From positions 625,001-689,000 of the forward strand of contig JASFXZ010000035.1 of NCBI GenBank assembly GCA_032209605.1: a stretch of 64,000 bases of DNA. Reading direction: 5' to 3'. Under the pieces are notes generated by a model. The model did not search any database and was not told where the DNA came from. It saw only the letters and a program-made list of their open reading frames with translations. The position numbers were made by a program, and so were the translations under genes. Source of the stretch: Mactromeris polynyma (taxonomy: Eukaryota > Mollusca > Bivalvia > Venerida > Mactridae). Shown here one piece after another: positions 35,701 to 49,868 of the stretch (within the stretch, counting starts at the first letter, position 1; every line of letters begins with the position of its first letter).

Positions 35701-38700
35701 GACTGGGCATCTGGGTACGAGTAGCACATATAGCCATGTTATGGTGAACACATACATATATGGTCAGTCATGGAGGACAGAATAATGTACAATACAGAAC
35801 AAAGTCACTTCTATCATTTTCAGTCCATATTTGACTAATATTAGGGATATCATACTATCGTGTTATGCTGATAATTCACCTGAAATCTTTTCAATATAAT
35901 ATGATGTAGTTGCAGTACAGACATGATACATGTGAAGGACTGATCAATGGAAGGTACGTCAATTCTCTACACACAAGTGTGGTGTATTTGAAGTAATATG
36001 ACTCAACACTGGTCTCTGTGCATAATTCAATCTGATATTTACCTGACTTAATTCTTTCCATTTATCTGTCAAATCGGTCTCCGATATGAATACTGTTCCA
36101 CTGTGTTGCAACTGAAATGGAAAATATTGATTCAATTTGTTAATTTTGCCAACAAAAAACATTCCAGTAGTTTCATATCAAGAACTATCACTGAAAGTGA
36201 TTAATACCCTCAGCAATAATGACAGTGATAGTTTAGTGAAAACATTCAAATGGAATAACAAACTTACATGTGCCAATCACCCCATTATACATATTCTGGC
36301 AAAATCCAAAGATCCTAAAATACCCTAATGCTTGAAGGTTTTCAATATACGCTATACACCAAATTTGATGCCACAATACCAAAGTGATAAACATTTTAGC
36401 AGAAAAATATTTTCTAGTTTTAGTAACAGTGACCTTCACTGTGAATGGAACAATCCTAAAAGTTATCCCAAGCAATCTCTTCACATGGTCTTACTATATA
36501 CCAAGTTAGGCATGAATATGATAAATGAAACTCAAATTATTCTCCGAAATCCGAATTCCAGTACCAGTGACCTTGGACCCAAACAGCAATCCCAAACAAG
36601 CTCTTTACATACTCTATGCACCAAGTTTGGTGAAAGAGATTCAAAAGGTTTTTATACGCAACAGATTTCATTATGAAGAACACCTAAAAGTGAGAACAAA
36701 TTTATCCTGCTGATAATGTTTTAATTATAGCTATCTGAAACATAATTAGCTTTATAAAAACAGCATTTTTTTAAAAGAAAATTTAGTTTTCATGAAAACA
36801 ATGTATATTTTTGCTAAAAATGTCTCAGTTGTTAATTTATTATCATTAGCAGTAGTGGGCACTATCATGATTTTTTCTGTCTAAATGAAATTATTATGTA
36901 GCAGAAAATAAAATAAAATACTATTCGCAATTTTATTTTCATGACAAGTTCTCTTCTCTTCAAGATAATTTTGGTATTAAGTGAGATATTTATTCGGTTA
37001 TGTTATGCAGAATATGCCACCATAGTTTTCAATTAGCAGTTGATTTTATATCTGTTAAGCAGTTAATCTGATAATTATCTAGTTCAACAAGAACAACTCT
37101 GTAGTTAATGCATTACATATCTAGTTTACGTAATAATTTACTAGACAATTATGTTGTTAACTGGATACTTGACTTGTTAACCACTTAACAGTTATCTAAA
37201 AAGTATGTAGTTAACTCGACAGTTATCACATTAATCATTTAAGACTTAACTTAAATAAATTGTCTGTTCTGAAAACCTATGGGGTAAAGTGGTTAAGTGG
37301 TAGTACTTACGGGCACTATCAGACAATCTTTTTGTTAAGATAATTATCTGGTATGACAATTTATCATGATACTTATCTAGTTAACCACATAATTATCATG
37401 ATACTAATGCTGTTAACTAGTTTATTTAACGTGATTACCACAAAACCCTTTAGTTAATTATGTTGTTAACTGGTGGCAGAAGTATGTACCATAATAAACA
37501 AACTGTTAGTTTTTACACATTATTTTGAGAGACTTTTAATTGTAGATAATATCTATCAGTTAATGTTATTTAAAAAAGTTTCTAAGTTGAAATTTCCTTA
37601 AAATACTGAAGTCTGTTGTCAGTTAATACAGTTGTGAACTACATGTATTGTGAATATTATACGCGAATGTCTGATGCCTAAAAATGTTCATCATCAAACA
37701 TCTATTTATGTCACATCCGTAGACGCTTTACCATTTATGACACATGATACATTTACATAGTGTCCGCTTTTTTTTACCAACTCAGCTAGTGAAACACATA
37801 TCTTCAGTGTTTACCAAGGCACTTTAAGAACATAATTATACTAACTGATATAATTTTATTTCCATGTATTTTCAACTTATTACAGTTGAAAGCGAAAAAC
37901 TACTTAAAAACTCTTATAAACAAACTACAGTCATGTTATGCCGTCTTTTAGAAAATTTTGAAATATCAAATGACCAATACTTCATTTTGTCTTCTGTTAT
38001 CTTTCTTTTTGCATCACAGACAATTAAACTAGGTTTTTACTGTACCTTTTGTTCTTAAAGTATAGGGTATTTTGTCCCATCCGTACACTTTGGATTGGAT
38101 ACAAGATGTGATCTCAAATGTTCTTGTATCAAGGTACTGCTGAAACAATGGCATGCCCACGTTTGCTATTGATTCCAGTGTTAGACAATAGCGCTTTCTT
38201 TTGTTTAATTGGGCTTTTCAAAAAGTTACTACATTAATTTTACAAGAAGTAAATTTCACAAAATTATAATTTTTAGCTAAATCTTTTTTTTCAGTTATAA
38301 ATAAGCTATGTCATCATTTTTTTTGCCCGTAATTGTTTGTTTCGACCCTGTGCCACAATTCTAACTCGTAATTCGGTAATTCTGACACAAGACATAATGT
38401 CTCCTTAAATACTGCACAGAATTTTAATTTTTCAACATTTCTTGGTACATAGACCTCACTGGAAATCAAACTGGAGCACAAACCTAATGCCCAATTCGTC
38501 TGAAGGTATCACCCCACTTTTATGGAAAGTATGTAATTTAGCTTTCTGAACACTTTTATTTTTGACCCTGTGTGAAACATCTTTTTGCATTATATCTTGG
38601 TCAAAGCGACAAGGATTTTCAATTATTTGATCCTGTGACCTAGTGTTTGACCTAAGATGACCCAGTTTCACCTTGACCTAGATCTTATTAAGGCAAACAT

Positions 38701-41700
38701 TTTTAACAAGTCTCATGTCGATAAAGTAAAAAATGTAAGCTCTGGAGTGTTAACAAGGTTTTACTATAATTAGACATAGTGACTTACGTTTTGACCCCAG
38801 ATGACCCAGTTTCGAACTTGGCCTAGATTATCTTAAGAAAAACATTCTGACCATGTCTCACTTAAATCAAGTAAAACTATGACCTTCGTTTGTTAACAAG
38901 GTTCTAATATAATTTGACATAGTGACCTACTTTTTGACCCCACATGACCAAGTTTCAAAATTGGACTAGATTTTATTGAGACAAACATTCTGACTATGTC
39001 TCACATTAATCAAGTAAAAATGTGATCTTGGGAGTGTTAATAAAGTTTTACTATAATATGACGTAGTGACCTAGATTTTCACCCCAGATGACCCAGTTTC
39101 AAGCCTGGTCTAGATTTCATGGAAACAAACATTCTGATCATGTCTCACATGAGTCATATAAAAACTGTGACCTCTGAAGTGTTAACAAGGTTTTACTATA
39201 ATTTGACCTAGTGACCTAGTTTTTGACCCACATGACCCAGTACCACACCAGCCTTGCATTTTATTAAGATAAACATTCTGATCAAGGTTTATGTAGTTCC
39301 AGGTTTATGTAGTTCCGGTAGAAAATGCAGCAAGGATTGATCATTTGATCCAGTGACCTAGTTTTTTTACCTAAGATGACCCAGTTTCAAACTTGACTTA
39401 AATTTTATTATTGCAAACATTTTGACCAAGTCTCATGTACATAAAGTAAAAAATGTAACCTCCTGAGTGTTAACAAGGTTTTACTATAATTTGACCCTGT
39501 GACCTAGTTTTTGACCAACATGAACCAGTTTCTCACATGGCCTACATTTCATTGAGAGAAACATTCTGACAAAGTTTCTAGCAGATCAGGTAAAACAAGG
39601 ATATCGGTGGAACCGATGGATGCTCCCCGAAGTATGGTTATAACTTCGAACAAGACTCTAATTGGAAAATCTCACTTTGTTGATGGTTACAATCTGAATG
39701 TTATATGCAGCACTGGAAATGTCCTGGATCTCCCAAGAAAATAGGTATACAAAAATGTACAATGAAATTGAGATAGTGAACAAAATGAATCTTGCTACAG
39801 ATATAAGAAGCCTTTTAATATTCACAACTAATTTAAGTGCCCATGTCAATGCAATGCGTACCTTTACAACAAAGACTGTAAGTTGATACAAATCCATATC
39901 AGCTGATGATCAAATAAGTATGGTGTTGACAGATGTACCAGTGAGTGAATGTCCTTTTTATTCAATACTTTTTATCATAATTTAAAAAAACAAAGCTTAT
40001 TGTTTGAGGTCTGACATGAGGTGATCTTGAAAGGTGCCATAAAAACAAGAATATATATTTGAAATCAAATATATACATGTATATATTATAAACACTATGT
40101 AGACAAACGTTTACCTACAACAAAAACTTACTTGAAAAATTAAAAGAATGTAATTTTGATTATCTTGCATAGCTGAAAATATCAATGGGCCATAACTATA
40201 TGAAAAACAGTCCAATCATAATAGGCGCTTCTCCTCTTTGTAATTAAGCTTTCCATAAAGTTTTGTTGAATTCCTGACAAAACTTTCTGAGAATTAGTCC
40301 GAACAAGAATGGTACCAAATATGTACTATGTTGCATAATCAAAGGGCCATTACTCGGTGAAAAATAGTCTGACCAAAACCATGTGAAAATATGAGCATCT
40401 CCTCTTAATAGTGAAGCTTCCAATTAAGTTCTGTTGAATTCCAGTCAGTAGTTTCTGAGAATTAGTCCGAACAAGAATGGTACCATATAATGTTGCATAA
40501 TCAAAGGGCCATAACTCGGTGAAAAATAGTCCAACCAAAACCGTGTGATAATATGCGCATCTCTTCTTGGTAGCGAAGCTTCCCATGAAGTTTTGTTGAA
40601 TTCCAGTCAGTAGTTTCTGAGAAGTAGTCCGGACAAGAATGCTACCATATATACTATATGTGGCATAATCAAAGGGCCATAACTCCATGAAAAAAAGTCC
40701 AACCAAAATCGTGTGATAATATGCGCATCTCCTCTTGGTAGTGAAGCTTCCCATGAAGTTTTGTTGAATTCGGGTCAGTGTTTTCTGAGAAGTAGTCCGG
40801 ACAAGAAAAGTGGGACGGACGGAAGGACGGACGGAAGGACGGACGGACGAAGCGGCGACTATATGCTCCCCACCCTTCGGGAACGGGGAGCATAAAAATG
40901 TTATCTCTACAGTGTTAACAGTCTAAATTGTTGACGACGGACGTAGCTCAAATGCTCAGGTGAGATAAAAATGGTTGCCATTTTGTTAACTCGAGTATGC
41001 TTCAACGGCAATTTAAGTATTTTCAACAAATAAACCCTATCTTGAATACATTTGTGACAAAGGGGTAATGACAGGTACGAAGTTTAACAAGAGGGAAATG
41101 CTTAAATGTGCCAAGCGTTAACGAAGCATGAGAAAATCCACTGAAACGCCTCCACTAGATCCGTGTCAGTTTGACTTAGGTTATCATTTTTCTCTTTTCA
41201 TAGATAGATCTACATCACGTTTCTACGACATGTGAAATCCATGCGTGTCAACTTCAATAGCCGTCATTATTTCAGGGGACATTACTCCTTCCACTTATTC
41301 CTGGACAGCATATTTTGGATTATGTATGAAATGAAAGTAATGGATGACAATTTATTCTGTTTAATAACTAGAACTGGATATACAATACAGAGACTTTAGA
41401 TACATTGTGGTAATATTTGATATTCAGCAAATCATTGCTTTCAGGTAAGTTCTTGTGTGATTTGAATTTATGGAATTCAATTAATTGAAGGTATGCAAGG
41501 AAAAAGATAAGTATGCATTCTGCTAGCAATTTTTTTTTTTTTTGTGAAATGTATAAACATTCTTTAAGTTGTTTATATAAATTAATTTAATCTTTTCAGG
41601 TATATACGCATAACTTAAGTTGGTTAATTGGAATGGTCACTGGAAAATATTTGATATTAAAAGAGCTAATACCACACAGAAAATAGTAACCAATTGATAG

Positions 41701-44700
41701 GAAATAAACAACACATCTGTCATCATAATAACATTGAAGTAAAAAGACTTTTGCCTGTTATTGAATTTGTGCCATGTAAAATAAATTGCAGTTTAAGGTG
41801 AAACAACTAACATTAACTTTGTACTGTACTTAACAGTTTGTGTGATGAGTCATTATTACATGGTTTTCTATTTTAATTGCCTTATTAACAGAAATATTCT
41901 ATATAAGCTGTAAAAATATTGTAGTGTTCATTGTTCATTAGAGATAATGCCAAGGAATTTGTCACCTTATAATACACACTTATATATAATGTGGTGGTAC
42001 TTTCCACAGTCATCTCAATGGAACTTTGATTCTACCTGTAATTATATCTACTCAGTTGTCTATATGAATTTTTATTTTGACTAATTTGACAACATTCTCG
42101 TTTTTACTAGAACATTTTGAAATTATATTTATAAACATTGCTGCACATAAATGTATTTGCATTTCTTGGATATAAATGCATATCAAAACACTGTTACTGA
42201 GCTTTATAATGTACAGTTTAAACTTCATTATAAATTTTGTAAGTCACTTTTTTGTGTTTGAATAAATAGAATTATTTAGTAAAGTTAAAAAATGAGTAAA
42301 ATTTAATATGAGATTTTTCAAATTAGCATTCACCACCTACAATAATATTTATCTTTATTTGTTGAAGGTAGCTAGCCACAAAGTGTACATAATATATAAT
42401 GCGGATCGTAGATAGTTCATAAGGCATGTATTAAACTGTTATCTTTTATCATGGAAATGTATACATCTACCTAGTCTAGATCTAGTTTCTGTACATGTGC
42501 ATGTCTGTGATAGCCCAATATTGTTGTATATCTACATATACACACAAAGGCCACACTTGAGTTCCCAACGTCAGTCATTTTTTAATATGATAATTCCGGT
42601 CATATACTTTCATTGGCGTTTTTTAAGAAAGCACATTATAGACTTACCAGTAAGTTGTTACTAATATATTGAAACAGAAAGCATGAGCTTTCTAAATATA
42701 TTTAATCTGACAAGAATAATGTCACATAGCGACTGTACGTAGTGTTAAGGAGTAGACTCTCATGTTTCCAGCACCACTCCTTGAAAATTAGCCTTTGACT
42801 GTATTTCGGTTAGTATTTTTTATATCAATAGTTTGAGCTCCCACCATTTATTTTTTAATGTATTAAGGTCGGGATGTAAGGATTTAATCTGGCCTCCAAT
42901 CATTTGCTAATTTTGAGCCATGACATAGGTCATCGTCTTACTAGATCCAATTGCGATTTGCAAAATATCCAGCACATGCAGGCCTTACATTTTGATCATG
43001 AGTTTGGATAAATTTATTACTGTTCTTATTTCCATTCATAGAGATAAGGATCCATAATCCGTTAAAACACATACACCACCAAAACATAGAAGTAGTGAAC
43101 ATAGTGACATCGTTAAATCTCGCGGAATTATTATGTTGTCACCAATGGTGACGTGCGTATCGTCAGTTGCCATACAAACTCGACTCATTAATACTACGAA
43201 GTATCAATACAATTGAGCTTGTATTATAGAAGTATTTACCCTCAAACATACTAATACTTTAGAACGTTCCACAAAACTTTAATTTTGGGAACTCAATTTT
43301 GAATTGAAGAACCAATGAACATGTAATAAAAAGGATGACACCTTTATTTCTTTTGTCATTCTGTCCCAACATCTTATATCTTGTTGTCAACAGTTACAGG
43401 TAACCTCTAATTGATATTGATCCAGTTTAGATGTAAAATTAATCTAGCTCAAGGTAGCTACTAAAGTCTTATCATCTCAACAAATAAAACAGAAAAGTAG
43501 GTCATAGAACGTTTAGCCAGCAATGTTTGGATCAATTTTCAGATCAGATTTTCCAAAATAGCTTAGAAACTGACCCATGTGCAAACAGCCGTTGCAGAAC
43601 ATGAAACAAGTACAATATGTGCAATACAAGACAAAATTACACATTCTAATTGCAGTTTTGTGGAAAGTGGTGTATACCAAGTTTCAACCATTAACCACAC
43701 ACTTGAGATTCAAAGCCTATTATGTCTATCAGGCATGAGAATGCAAAATTTCTAAATCAGTTGAAAATAAGTCAAGCGGTCCAGTTTAAAACACAAAATT
43801 GATAAGCATAAATTTAAACTTCGAATTTCAAATGTATTAAATATTATTAAAATACTGACATGTAGCTATCTGCACATTTAACTCAACACAAGTCTATATC
43901 AGGGGCTAGAATTGCTTTTACTCCAATAATTCGCATCCTACACACAGTTCGGCAAATAATTAATAATTGTGATCCGATCGGAATACAATGACAGATATGT
44001 AAGCATTTCGATTTGCTTTCATTTTCGTTAACAATTTGAAAAGAGCAACACTAAAGGTTTTATATTACCAGAAACAATGCCTTTCTCGAAATCAAGCACA
44101 AACTATTATGTATTGTAGTACCAGAACTTTAGGTCCAGCAGTCTTGGAGGTGTTGTGAACACAATGTATTGTAGGTTAAACAAAAATCCAGGTGCTGCAT
44201 AGGAAAGTAAATGTTCATATGCAGTTTCATAACTGCACTAGCCCTGGGAGGCAGGAGGAGATGGGCAGGAGTTGTAAAGAAGATTGTGTTTACAGACGGA
44301 CAGTCAGATTGGTGGACTTGCTCAAATCAGTGTACCCCCAACTACTTCCATATCGGGATGTAGTGATTACACTTGGAAATGTAAGAAAGGACAAGTAGAT
44401 ACGGAACTTCGAGTTTAAAAGTTTCCTATTTTGCAGCAATAAGATACTTTTGAATAGTTCGCCAATAGTGTTAGATATAAATTATTTAATTAACTTCCAT
44501 AATAAATCTCACAGTAGCACACACCAACAACATTGTTTATTAATGTCTGAGTTGTAATGGAAACATAAGTTACATGGAGGTCCACAATCATACAAAGAAT
44601 GATGCTGTTATAATATATTATAAATTTGTATTGAAGATATTCTAGAATAACCTACACTACACAGGAAATATTATAAAAGGTGAATCTATTAAGTAGACAA

Positions 44701-45089
44701 AAGTGGTCATTAAATACTGATACGTACATTATTTCGACATTCCTTAAACCTCGCCAGGTCGGCCTCTAAGGAGAAATCAGTGGGTTGAGGTTTCTTCCAC
44801 ACCGGATCTGTGTGACCACGAAGACCACAAACATTTCTAAGAAGGCACGCAAGAAGGGTGATGTCAAAGTTAATTGACTTTGGTGACATATCAATCGGTG
44901 GTAGATGTTGAGTTTGGTCAGCTGTTATTATCTTTGCCAAGATCAAACTTTGAAGTTTTTTACTTGCTTTGTTGTTCGCAGCTAAATATGTACCGAAGTC
45001 ATTACCAACTCTGACATCGAATACTTTTCTCATGACATCAGTGCCAATCTGTACCAATAAATATTGGTAGCGGAAAATGTATTTTTCAT
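29755..45089 (-). CDS. HEPN (DZIP3-type)-NACHT-LRR innate immune receptor
   Basis: Four exons with matching phases: 45089-44728, 36111-36043, 33475-33112 and 32474-29755, giving about 1,170 residues. One or more 5' exons were not found. Exons 1-2 form a DZIP3-type HEPN domain (QIGTDVMRKVFD, FGTYLAANNKASKKLQSL, FDITLLACLLRNVCG); the nuclease-like motif R-N-N-L-Q-H (Rx4H) spans the first junction. Exon 3 is a coiled-coil linker with three 14-residue repeats (GQSDMKRDIVEI form). Exon 4 has NACHT with Walker A GDAGVGKT, Walker B LIILDALDEW and a TTCRPY sensor, then a helical region, an acidic DSDDSDD patch, and degenerate LRRs (LTSLSLNYVKM, LTSLQLWDVNI, IKHLALRYMKL). Such receptors are expanded in molluscs as cytosolic sensors. 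All visible exons are intact, so the gene looks functional. Ligand and output are unknown. Confidence 0.9.
34120..34720. repeat. ~160-bp diverged tandem repeat
   Basis: Four copies with 'caagggccataattctgaa', 'atggctggttatcgaacttg' and 'gatattatgcccacaaac', starting near 34141, 34272, 34432 and 34590. It lies in the intron between 33475 and 36043. Confidence 0.8.
35437..35545 (-). mobile_element. tRNA-derived SINE remnant
   Basis: The minus strand reads GCCCGGTTAGCTCAGTTGGT then AGAGCAC, a good A-box and D-arm. About 60 bases on, GCTGGGC could pair with the start. The anticodon and T arms are shortened, so this is a SINE or pseudo-tRNA in an intron of the NACHT gene. Confidence 0.5.
35570..35781. 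repeat. 104-bp direct duplication
   Basis: Two copies containing 'gacttgaatgttgac', 'cacatatagcc' and 'gtcagtcatggaggacag', at an offset of 104 bp. Confidence 0.85.
37008..37492. mobile_element. Degenerate relative of the 18857-20775 foldback element
   Basis: It ends in 'ctggtggcagaagtatgtac' (inverse of the other element's TIR with changes). Near the left end is 'tatgccaccatag', and inside are 'ataattatct', 'ttaaccactta' and 'gggcactatc' phrases shared with that element's arms. The satellite core is absent. Confidence 0.5.
38590..39600. repeat. ~147-bp diverged tandem repeat
   Basis: About seven copies with 'tgacctagtttttgacccca', 'gatgacccagtttcaaactt' and 'gttaacaaggttttactata'. It lies in the large intron between NACHT-gene exons 44728 and 36111. 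Confidence 0.8.
40180..40895. repeat. ~165-bp diverged tandem repeat ending in GGACGGAAGGAC
   Basis: Four copies of 'ataatcaaagggccataact', 'gaagcttcccatgaagtttt' and 'gagaagtagtccggacaaga'. It finishes in a (GGAC/GGAA)n run and 'gggaacggggagcataaaa', in the same large intron. Confidence 0.8.
40896..44727. other. Large intron sequence
   Basis: AT-rich intronic DNA of the NACHT gene with no recognised exon, array or element. A 68-codon plus-strand frame near 44192-44398 shows no recognisable motif and is probably accidental. Confidence 0.4.
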
Positions 45090-47787
45090 CTGAAAGAGTA
45101 ATGAATTAATTCATCAGAATATTGAATTTTATTAAACAATAAACACATAGATGATCAGAATAAAAACACACTTCCAATGTTTGATTATCATTATTACAGT
45201 ATAACCAGCCCATATTGACATGCACTGCTGAGAGATTGAAATGTTGCATAAAGCAGGTTGTCGGTTGTTATACAGTCAATGCGAATGTCCGTCGGACATG
45301 TCCGGTATATTTCCATTTTGACCGATGAAATTTCTGTTTTTGTCGGACACATTGTCAGCACCGTTTAATTTCGGAAATTGGCTCAAGAAAAATCCATTAG
45401 TCAAAGCGGTCCCGTCGAAAAATATGACTTTCTACATTGGACTAAAAATTTACCGTTGGCGAATGTTTTATTCTACTCAATTTCGATGATAAATGCGGTT
45501 AAAAGCGGTTGAACACCAGTCATACCTGATCAACAATTTTCTCCTTAAAAGTTAAGGCACCTAATATGCTTTTAAGGGAATAATTAAGTAAATTTTTGGG
45601 AAAGAAAAATGGCGGCGTAGCAGACGTCTCATTCGTGCATTTTTACCACAATAAAGCTGATAGCGATCCACAGAAGTAATTTATAACAAATTCCTTTTTA
45701 GCTTGTCTTATATGTCCTTTATGGTCCGCATTTTTTTCGTGTTAGTGCCGCATTTAGCCAAACATGTCATTGTGACATTTCGAGTTGGCGTCCGTTATTT
45801 CGAGAATATGCGAGTCCAATCATTCTATGGATAGCTGACAAATTGAATAAGTTCGGGCTACAGAACTGTTCCAAATGTTATTTGAACCGTTTGGGATTCT
45901 AAAACGAATGGACCTTCTTCTGTAGACGTTTCTTAAATCTTGATTGATTGCTAGTGTTCGGATGACAATACATTTCGGACGAATCAGTGGATTGCAGTTC
46001 TGTGGAATAATAAGCCTATTTTCAGACATGTACATCAAGAGTCAACTGTTAAAGCAATGGTATGACATGTTGCTAATCTAGGTAATATATCATAAAAATT
46101 TGCAATATATTGATAATGACCTATTTGTTGACATTGCGACTGTCTATGACTCTTAATAATACTTTAATAGAGTTTCATCTAAATTTTAAGACTTCAGTGT
46201 CATATGAGAACCCCTGGATGGAAAATAAACAATGTCAGATATTTGATCTCATTATTAGTCATACTTCTATAATGTCATGTAGATAAAATGTCGAAATTTA
46301 GTGACGAAAATATATTAAAACTTCACTTAAAGACCACCTCAATGATAAGACCACCTAAAAATTAAGACCACACTTTTCTAGTCCATTTTGACTGTTCCAC
46401 TATTAATTTAACCCCATTATTAGTACCACCTCAATATTAAGACCAGTTTCCAATGGTGATTTTATTATTGAGGTTTTACTGTAATGTACAGGAATAATGT
46501 GCAGATTATCATTTATGTTGACTCGTTACTGATTGTACTGCTAATATAAACATTAATTCATACAACTAACTAATTGAATGAGAAAGGTTAAATGCTGGTT
46601 TATTGTCGACTATATGTATTTTTCAGATATTGTCAATGTTCAATATTTGTCAGTTACATTGCAACAGTATATACTTCAATTTGTGTAGCATATGATTGTA
46701 TCAATACGATAATAAAGTTAAACTTGTGTTAAATTGTCTGTAATTTCAGGTACGGGTATGTGGTAATACAGTTTGTGTGTTCATTTCCTTTTTCATCACA
46801 ACAAAGCGTTGTGGGTAACTATCATGTGGAATTCAAACTACCTCCCAGGAACAAGACTAATACATACGCTTATTTATATAGAAAGTGTAACGGTACATAT
46901 AAATATAGTGTGATATCACCATTGTCATGTTATATGAATGCAGTATATGTCTATATATCACTAAAAACTTTAAAGTGTCCAGAAAACAAAAAGAATGAGG
47001 AACTATTTTCATTTTTTGTCCATGGACTGCTTAAACAAAATTAATTGCCTGAATGGAAAATCAATGCTTTTACGTTGTGGCACAAAGGGCCTGTCAATCA
47101 CACGTATGTCCATTCATGCTTCATATCAGAAATTATTATACTAAACAATATTAAATTTTTCAATGATTCACTTTTTTCTTTTAAAATATAAAATATCCAA
47201 AAAAAATCACTTATTCATAGTAAAATATGGACATCAACAAAAATATGTTAAACCCATACTGTATTACAGTGCCATTTTACTTTGTCTGCATATTTTATTA
47301 TTTTGACTTTTGTATCAAAGGCAAATGAAATTTTCTAGATGTGATGCTCATTATATTTAGCGTTTCAATAACTGTTTGATAATTTCATCTTGTGTACATC
47401 AGATGAAATATTTATATGATTTAAATTGAAATCTTGTGTTCACAAGAACAAATTATTTTTGGAATCTAATTCTTTAGCCAAACCGAACGAGTTCTTTGCT
47501 GTCATTCTCAGTTTTTAAAACATACGCAGTTCAAAATATATAATATTTATACGATATGTTTCATAAAATGAACAAAAAGGCATGAAATGAAATCACATGT
47601 TGAATTGAATATGTTGTATCTTTGTAAAAAGTTTTCTTATTTAAAATGTATAGACTAATTAGGTAAGTTTAATTATTTTAAGATGCAACTTTCATTCATT
47701 GGCTTTATTGACTGCAGAGAAACAATAAGAACCATTTGTAAATCATGTCTCATTGGTATTTCATTTTGGAGTAACCAAAAGTATGTA
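45090..47787. other. Upstream of NACHT gene, first exon not found
   Basis: This should contain the missing 5' exon of the NACHT gene (phase 1 donor), but no unique candidate could be fixed. A minus-strand GCCGCCATTTTTC (YY1-like) near 45607-45619 might mark a promoter; that is speculation. Confidence 0.3.
45365..45520 (+). repeat. Dispersed repeat copy 1
   Basis: 'atttcggaaattggctcaag' and 'cactcaatttcgatgataaa'-like sequence shared with 53640-53735, in the same orientation. Confidence 0.7.
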
Positions 47788-49868
47788 CAGTGGAACCTCC
47801 CCAAACCAGACCCTCTAAAAACCGGAATACTCCTCAAACCGGACATTTTTTGCGGTCCCGAATTTTCTTCTTCTATTTTTATTGTATAAGAACACTCTGA
47901 AAACCGGAACCTCTGGACTCCGGAAACCGGACGAAAGTTCAACTTAATTTGGTTCGATTACTATATAATTTCACCTTCGAAAACCGGAACGACTGAGCGT
48001 GTCATCATGAATAAACTTTCATTACGTTGACACTTAGTGAATTTTTATCAGTTTGACATGTTCATTTACATTGAAATGCGATGCGCATTTTTACTACACA
48101 GGTGTGAAAATCACATACTGTTACGGACGTCGGGTCTGATTAATGCCGATGGCAATTACTACTGATTGACTTTTAATCATACATATATTTATTAGCATAA
48201 ACTTTAACAAGTTTATGGCCATTTACAATAAAGTAATCACTCCTCATTACCGCTAAGTCTGTATTTACAGTGTTGCGTATATAATTGTGAAAACTTTTCT
48301 GGTGAAGGGACTTATTAAACTACTTTGTTTAACGTATAGAAGTGTGGTTCTCCTACGCAAGAGGGAAAAGAATACAAGAAAAGAAAATATGGCGATAATA
48401 CATGAGACAGGAGAAAAACATGTAAACATTACATTACATTTACAAACATAGACATAAAGCATTTCAACATGAAACAAAGACGCATAGTACAGAAACAAAG
48501 ACATAGAGTATGGACAACATATTATAATATTATATTGTTACAGTAAATGCCATTGCTCAGAGTTATAGCTGTGCTTTAGGTCTTTTCATTGCCAAATGTA
48601 AAGAAGTTGGTGGTATGCCATATAACGTTTTTACAAAATTGTATGATTCTTTAGTTTGGTCCGTCATTAATTATGGTTCAGCAATGTGGGGAGTTCGATT
48701 GTTCTCGTGCATTAATAATGTTTATTATAACATTTTATTACATTACTAACAACTTTTTACAAAACTGATAGATAGTCATTCTTATGTTTTTATGTAAATG
48801 TTTCCTTTTAAGTCACACGATTATAGTTTATAATTTAATAGTTTGGCTACACGATAGTGTTGTAATATATCGTATACATTTTGTTTAATTTTATGTATGA
48901 GGTGTATGCTTGTATAGTCTCTTATAATTCTTATTTGAATCGCTTTGTGAAATGTTTTTTATAGTCTTTACTATATGTAAAACTATGTTTTGTACAAAGA
49001 TGAGACTTTTAATAAAGAAAAATATATCAACTTTAATTGATCAGTTGATATTCTTTTGTTTGTTGACAACATATTGTATTCGCACGTTGTGCTAAGTACT
49101 TGACTGTTGTACTATATACAAGAGAGAGGTACATTGTGTTAAGTACTTGACTGTTGAGCTACATTGTATATATACAATATACAATACAATACAATACAAT
49201 ACAACATATATAATATACTTAAGTACGTATTTGACAAACAATTGTTAAGTAGATCCTTAAATACTTAATAAACACTAGAAGCAAGATTTTAAACAATAGG
49301 GCAAACTTTATTGTCAAATCCGATGTCATGACTGGTATGAATTCGACCGGAAATTTATTTGATTTGAATCATTAATTGATGTATACATGTTCTTATTGTA
49401 CGTCTTCCATGAACGACAAACTTGTTATTACTGTTCTTCTAAAATAGTACATTGTCGTTGTAATTTTGTGATGTAAATAAGAATAAACAAATTATTTTAC
49501 GATCTTGTGTAAAACATAAACATACAATGTTGTCAAAAAGCAGTAAGTATCACTTTGACGAGTCTTTCTTTTCATAAATAACATTTTATTTCATGTGCAT
49601 CTCAAAGCAAATAATATGAATTTCTTTAAGTTTGCTTGTACATTTTTAAATTAAAGGCAGTCATGTTTGTTTAAGCTGTGTTCATTTTCTTGAAATATCA
49701 TGTGGTTATACCATGTAAAATTCAAAGATGTACAATCATTCAATGAAATAATGACCTGAACCTTAGGTACAAGTATGAAAGAGCATCAAAATGACAAAAA
49801 AACACTCTACAAACCGGAAACCTCTGCAAACCGGTCCCGAAGGAGTCCGGTTTACGGAGGTTACACTG
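47788..49868. mobile_element. pogo/Tc1-mariner-like element, non-autonomous or decayed
   Basis: The left end reads TA|CAGTGGAACCTCC and the right end GGAGGTTACACTG|TA. These are inverted, with flanking TA dinucleotides as expected for Tc1/mariner-superfamily insertion. Subterminal 'aaaccgga' motifs recur at both ends. The 2.08-kb interior has no recognisable DDE/D transposase and contains a LINE scrap. Assignment to pogo/Tigger rests on the end sequence and TA site only. Confidence 0.6.
48540..48712 (+). pseudogene. LINE reverse transcriptase fragment
   Basis: About 55 codons include ALGLFIAKCKEVGGMPYNVF and KLYDSLVWSVINYGSAMWG, typical of the region after the polymerase core in non-LTR elements. 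It stops abruptly on both sides and lies inside the pogo-like element. Confidence 0.7.

Noticed and set aside
46760..47044. 94-codon plus frame preceded by a pyrimidine-rich acceptor-like site
   Set aside because: No motif, atypical composition and no partner exon with matching phase.
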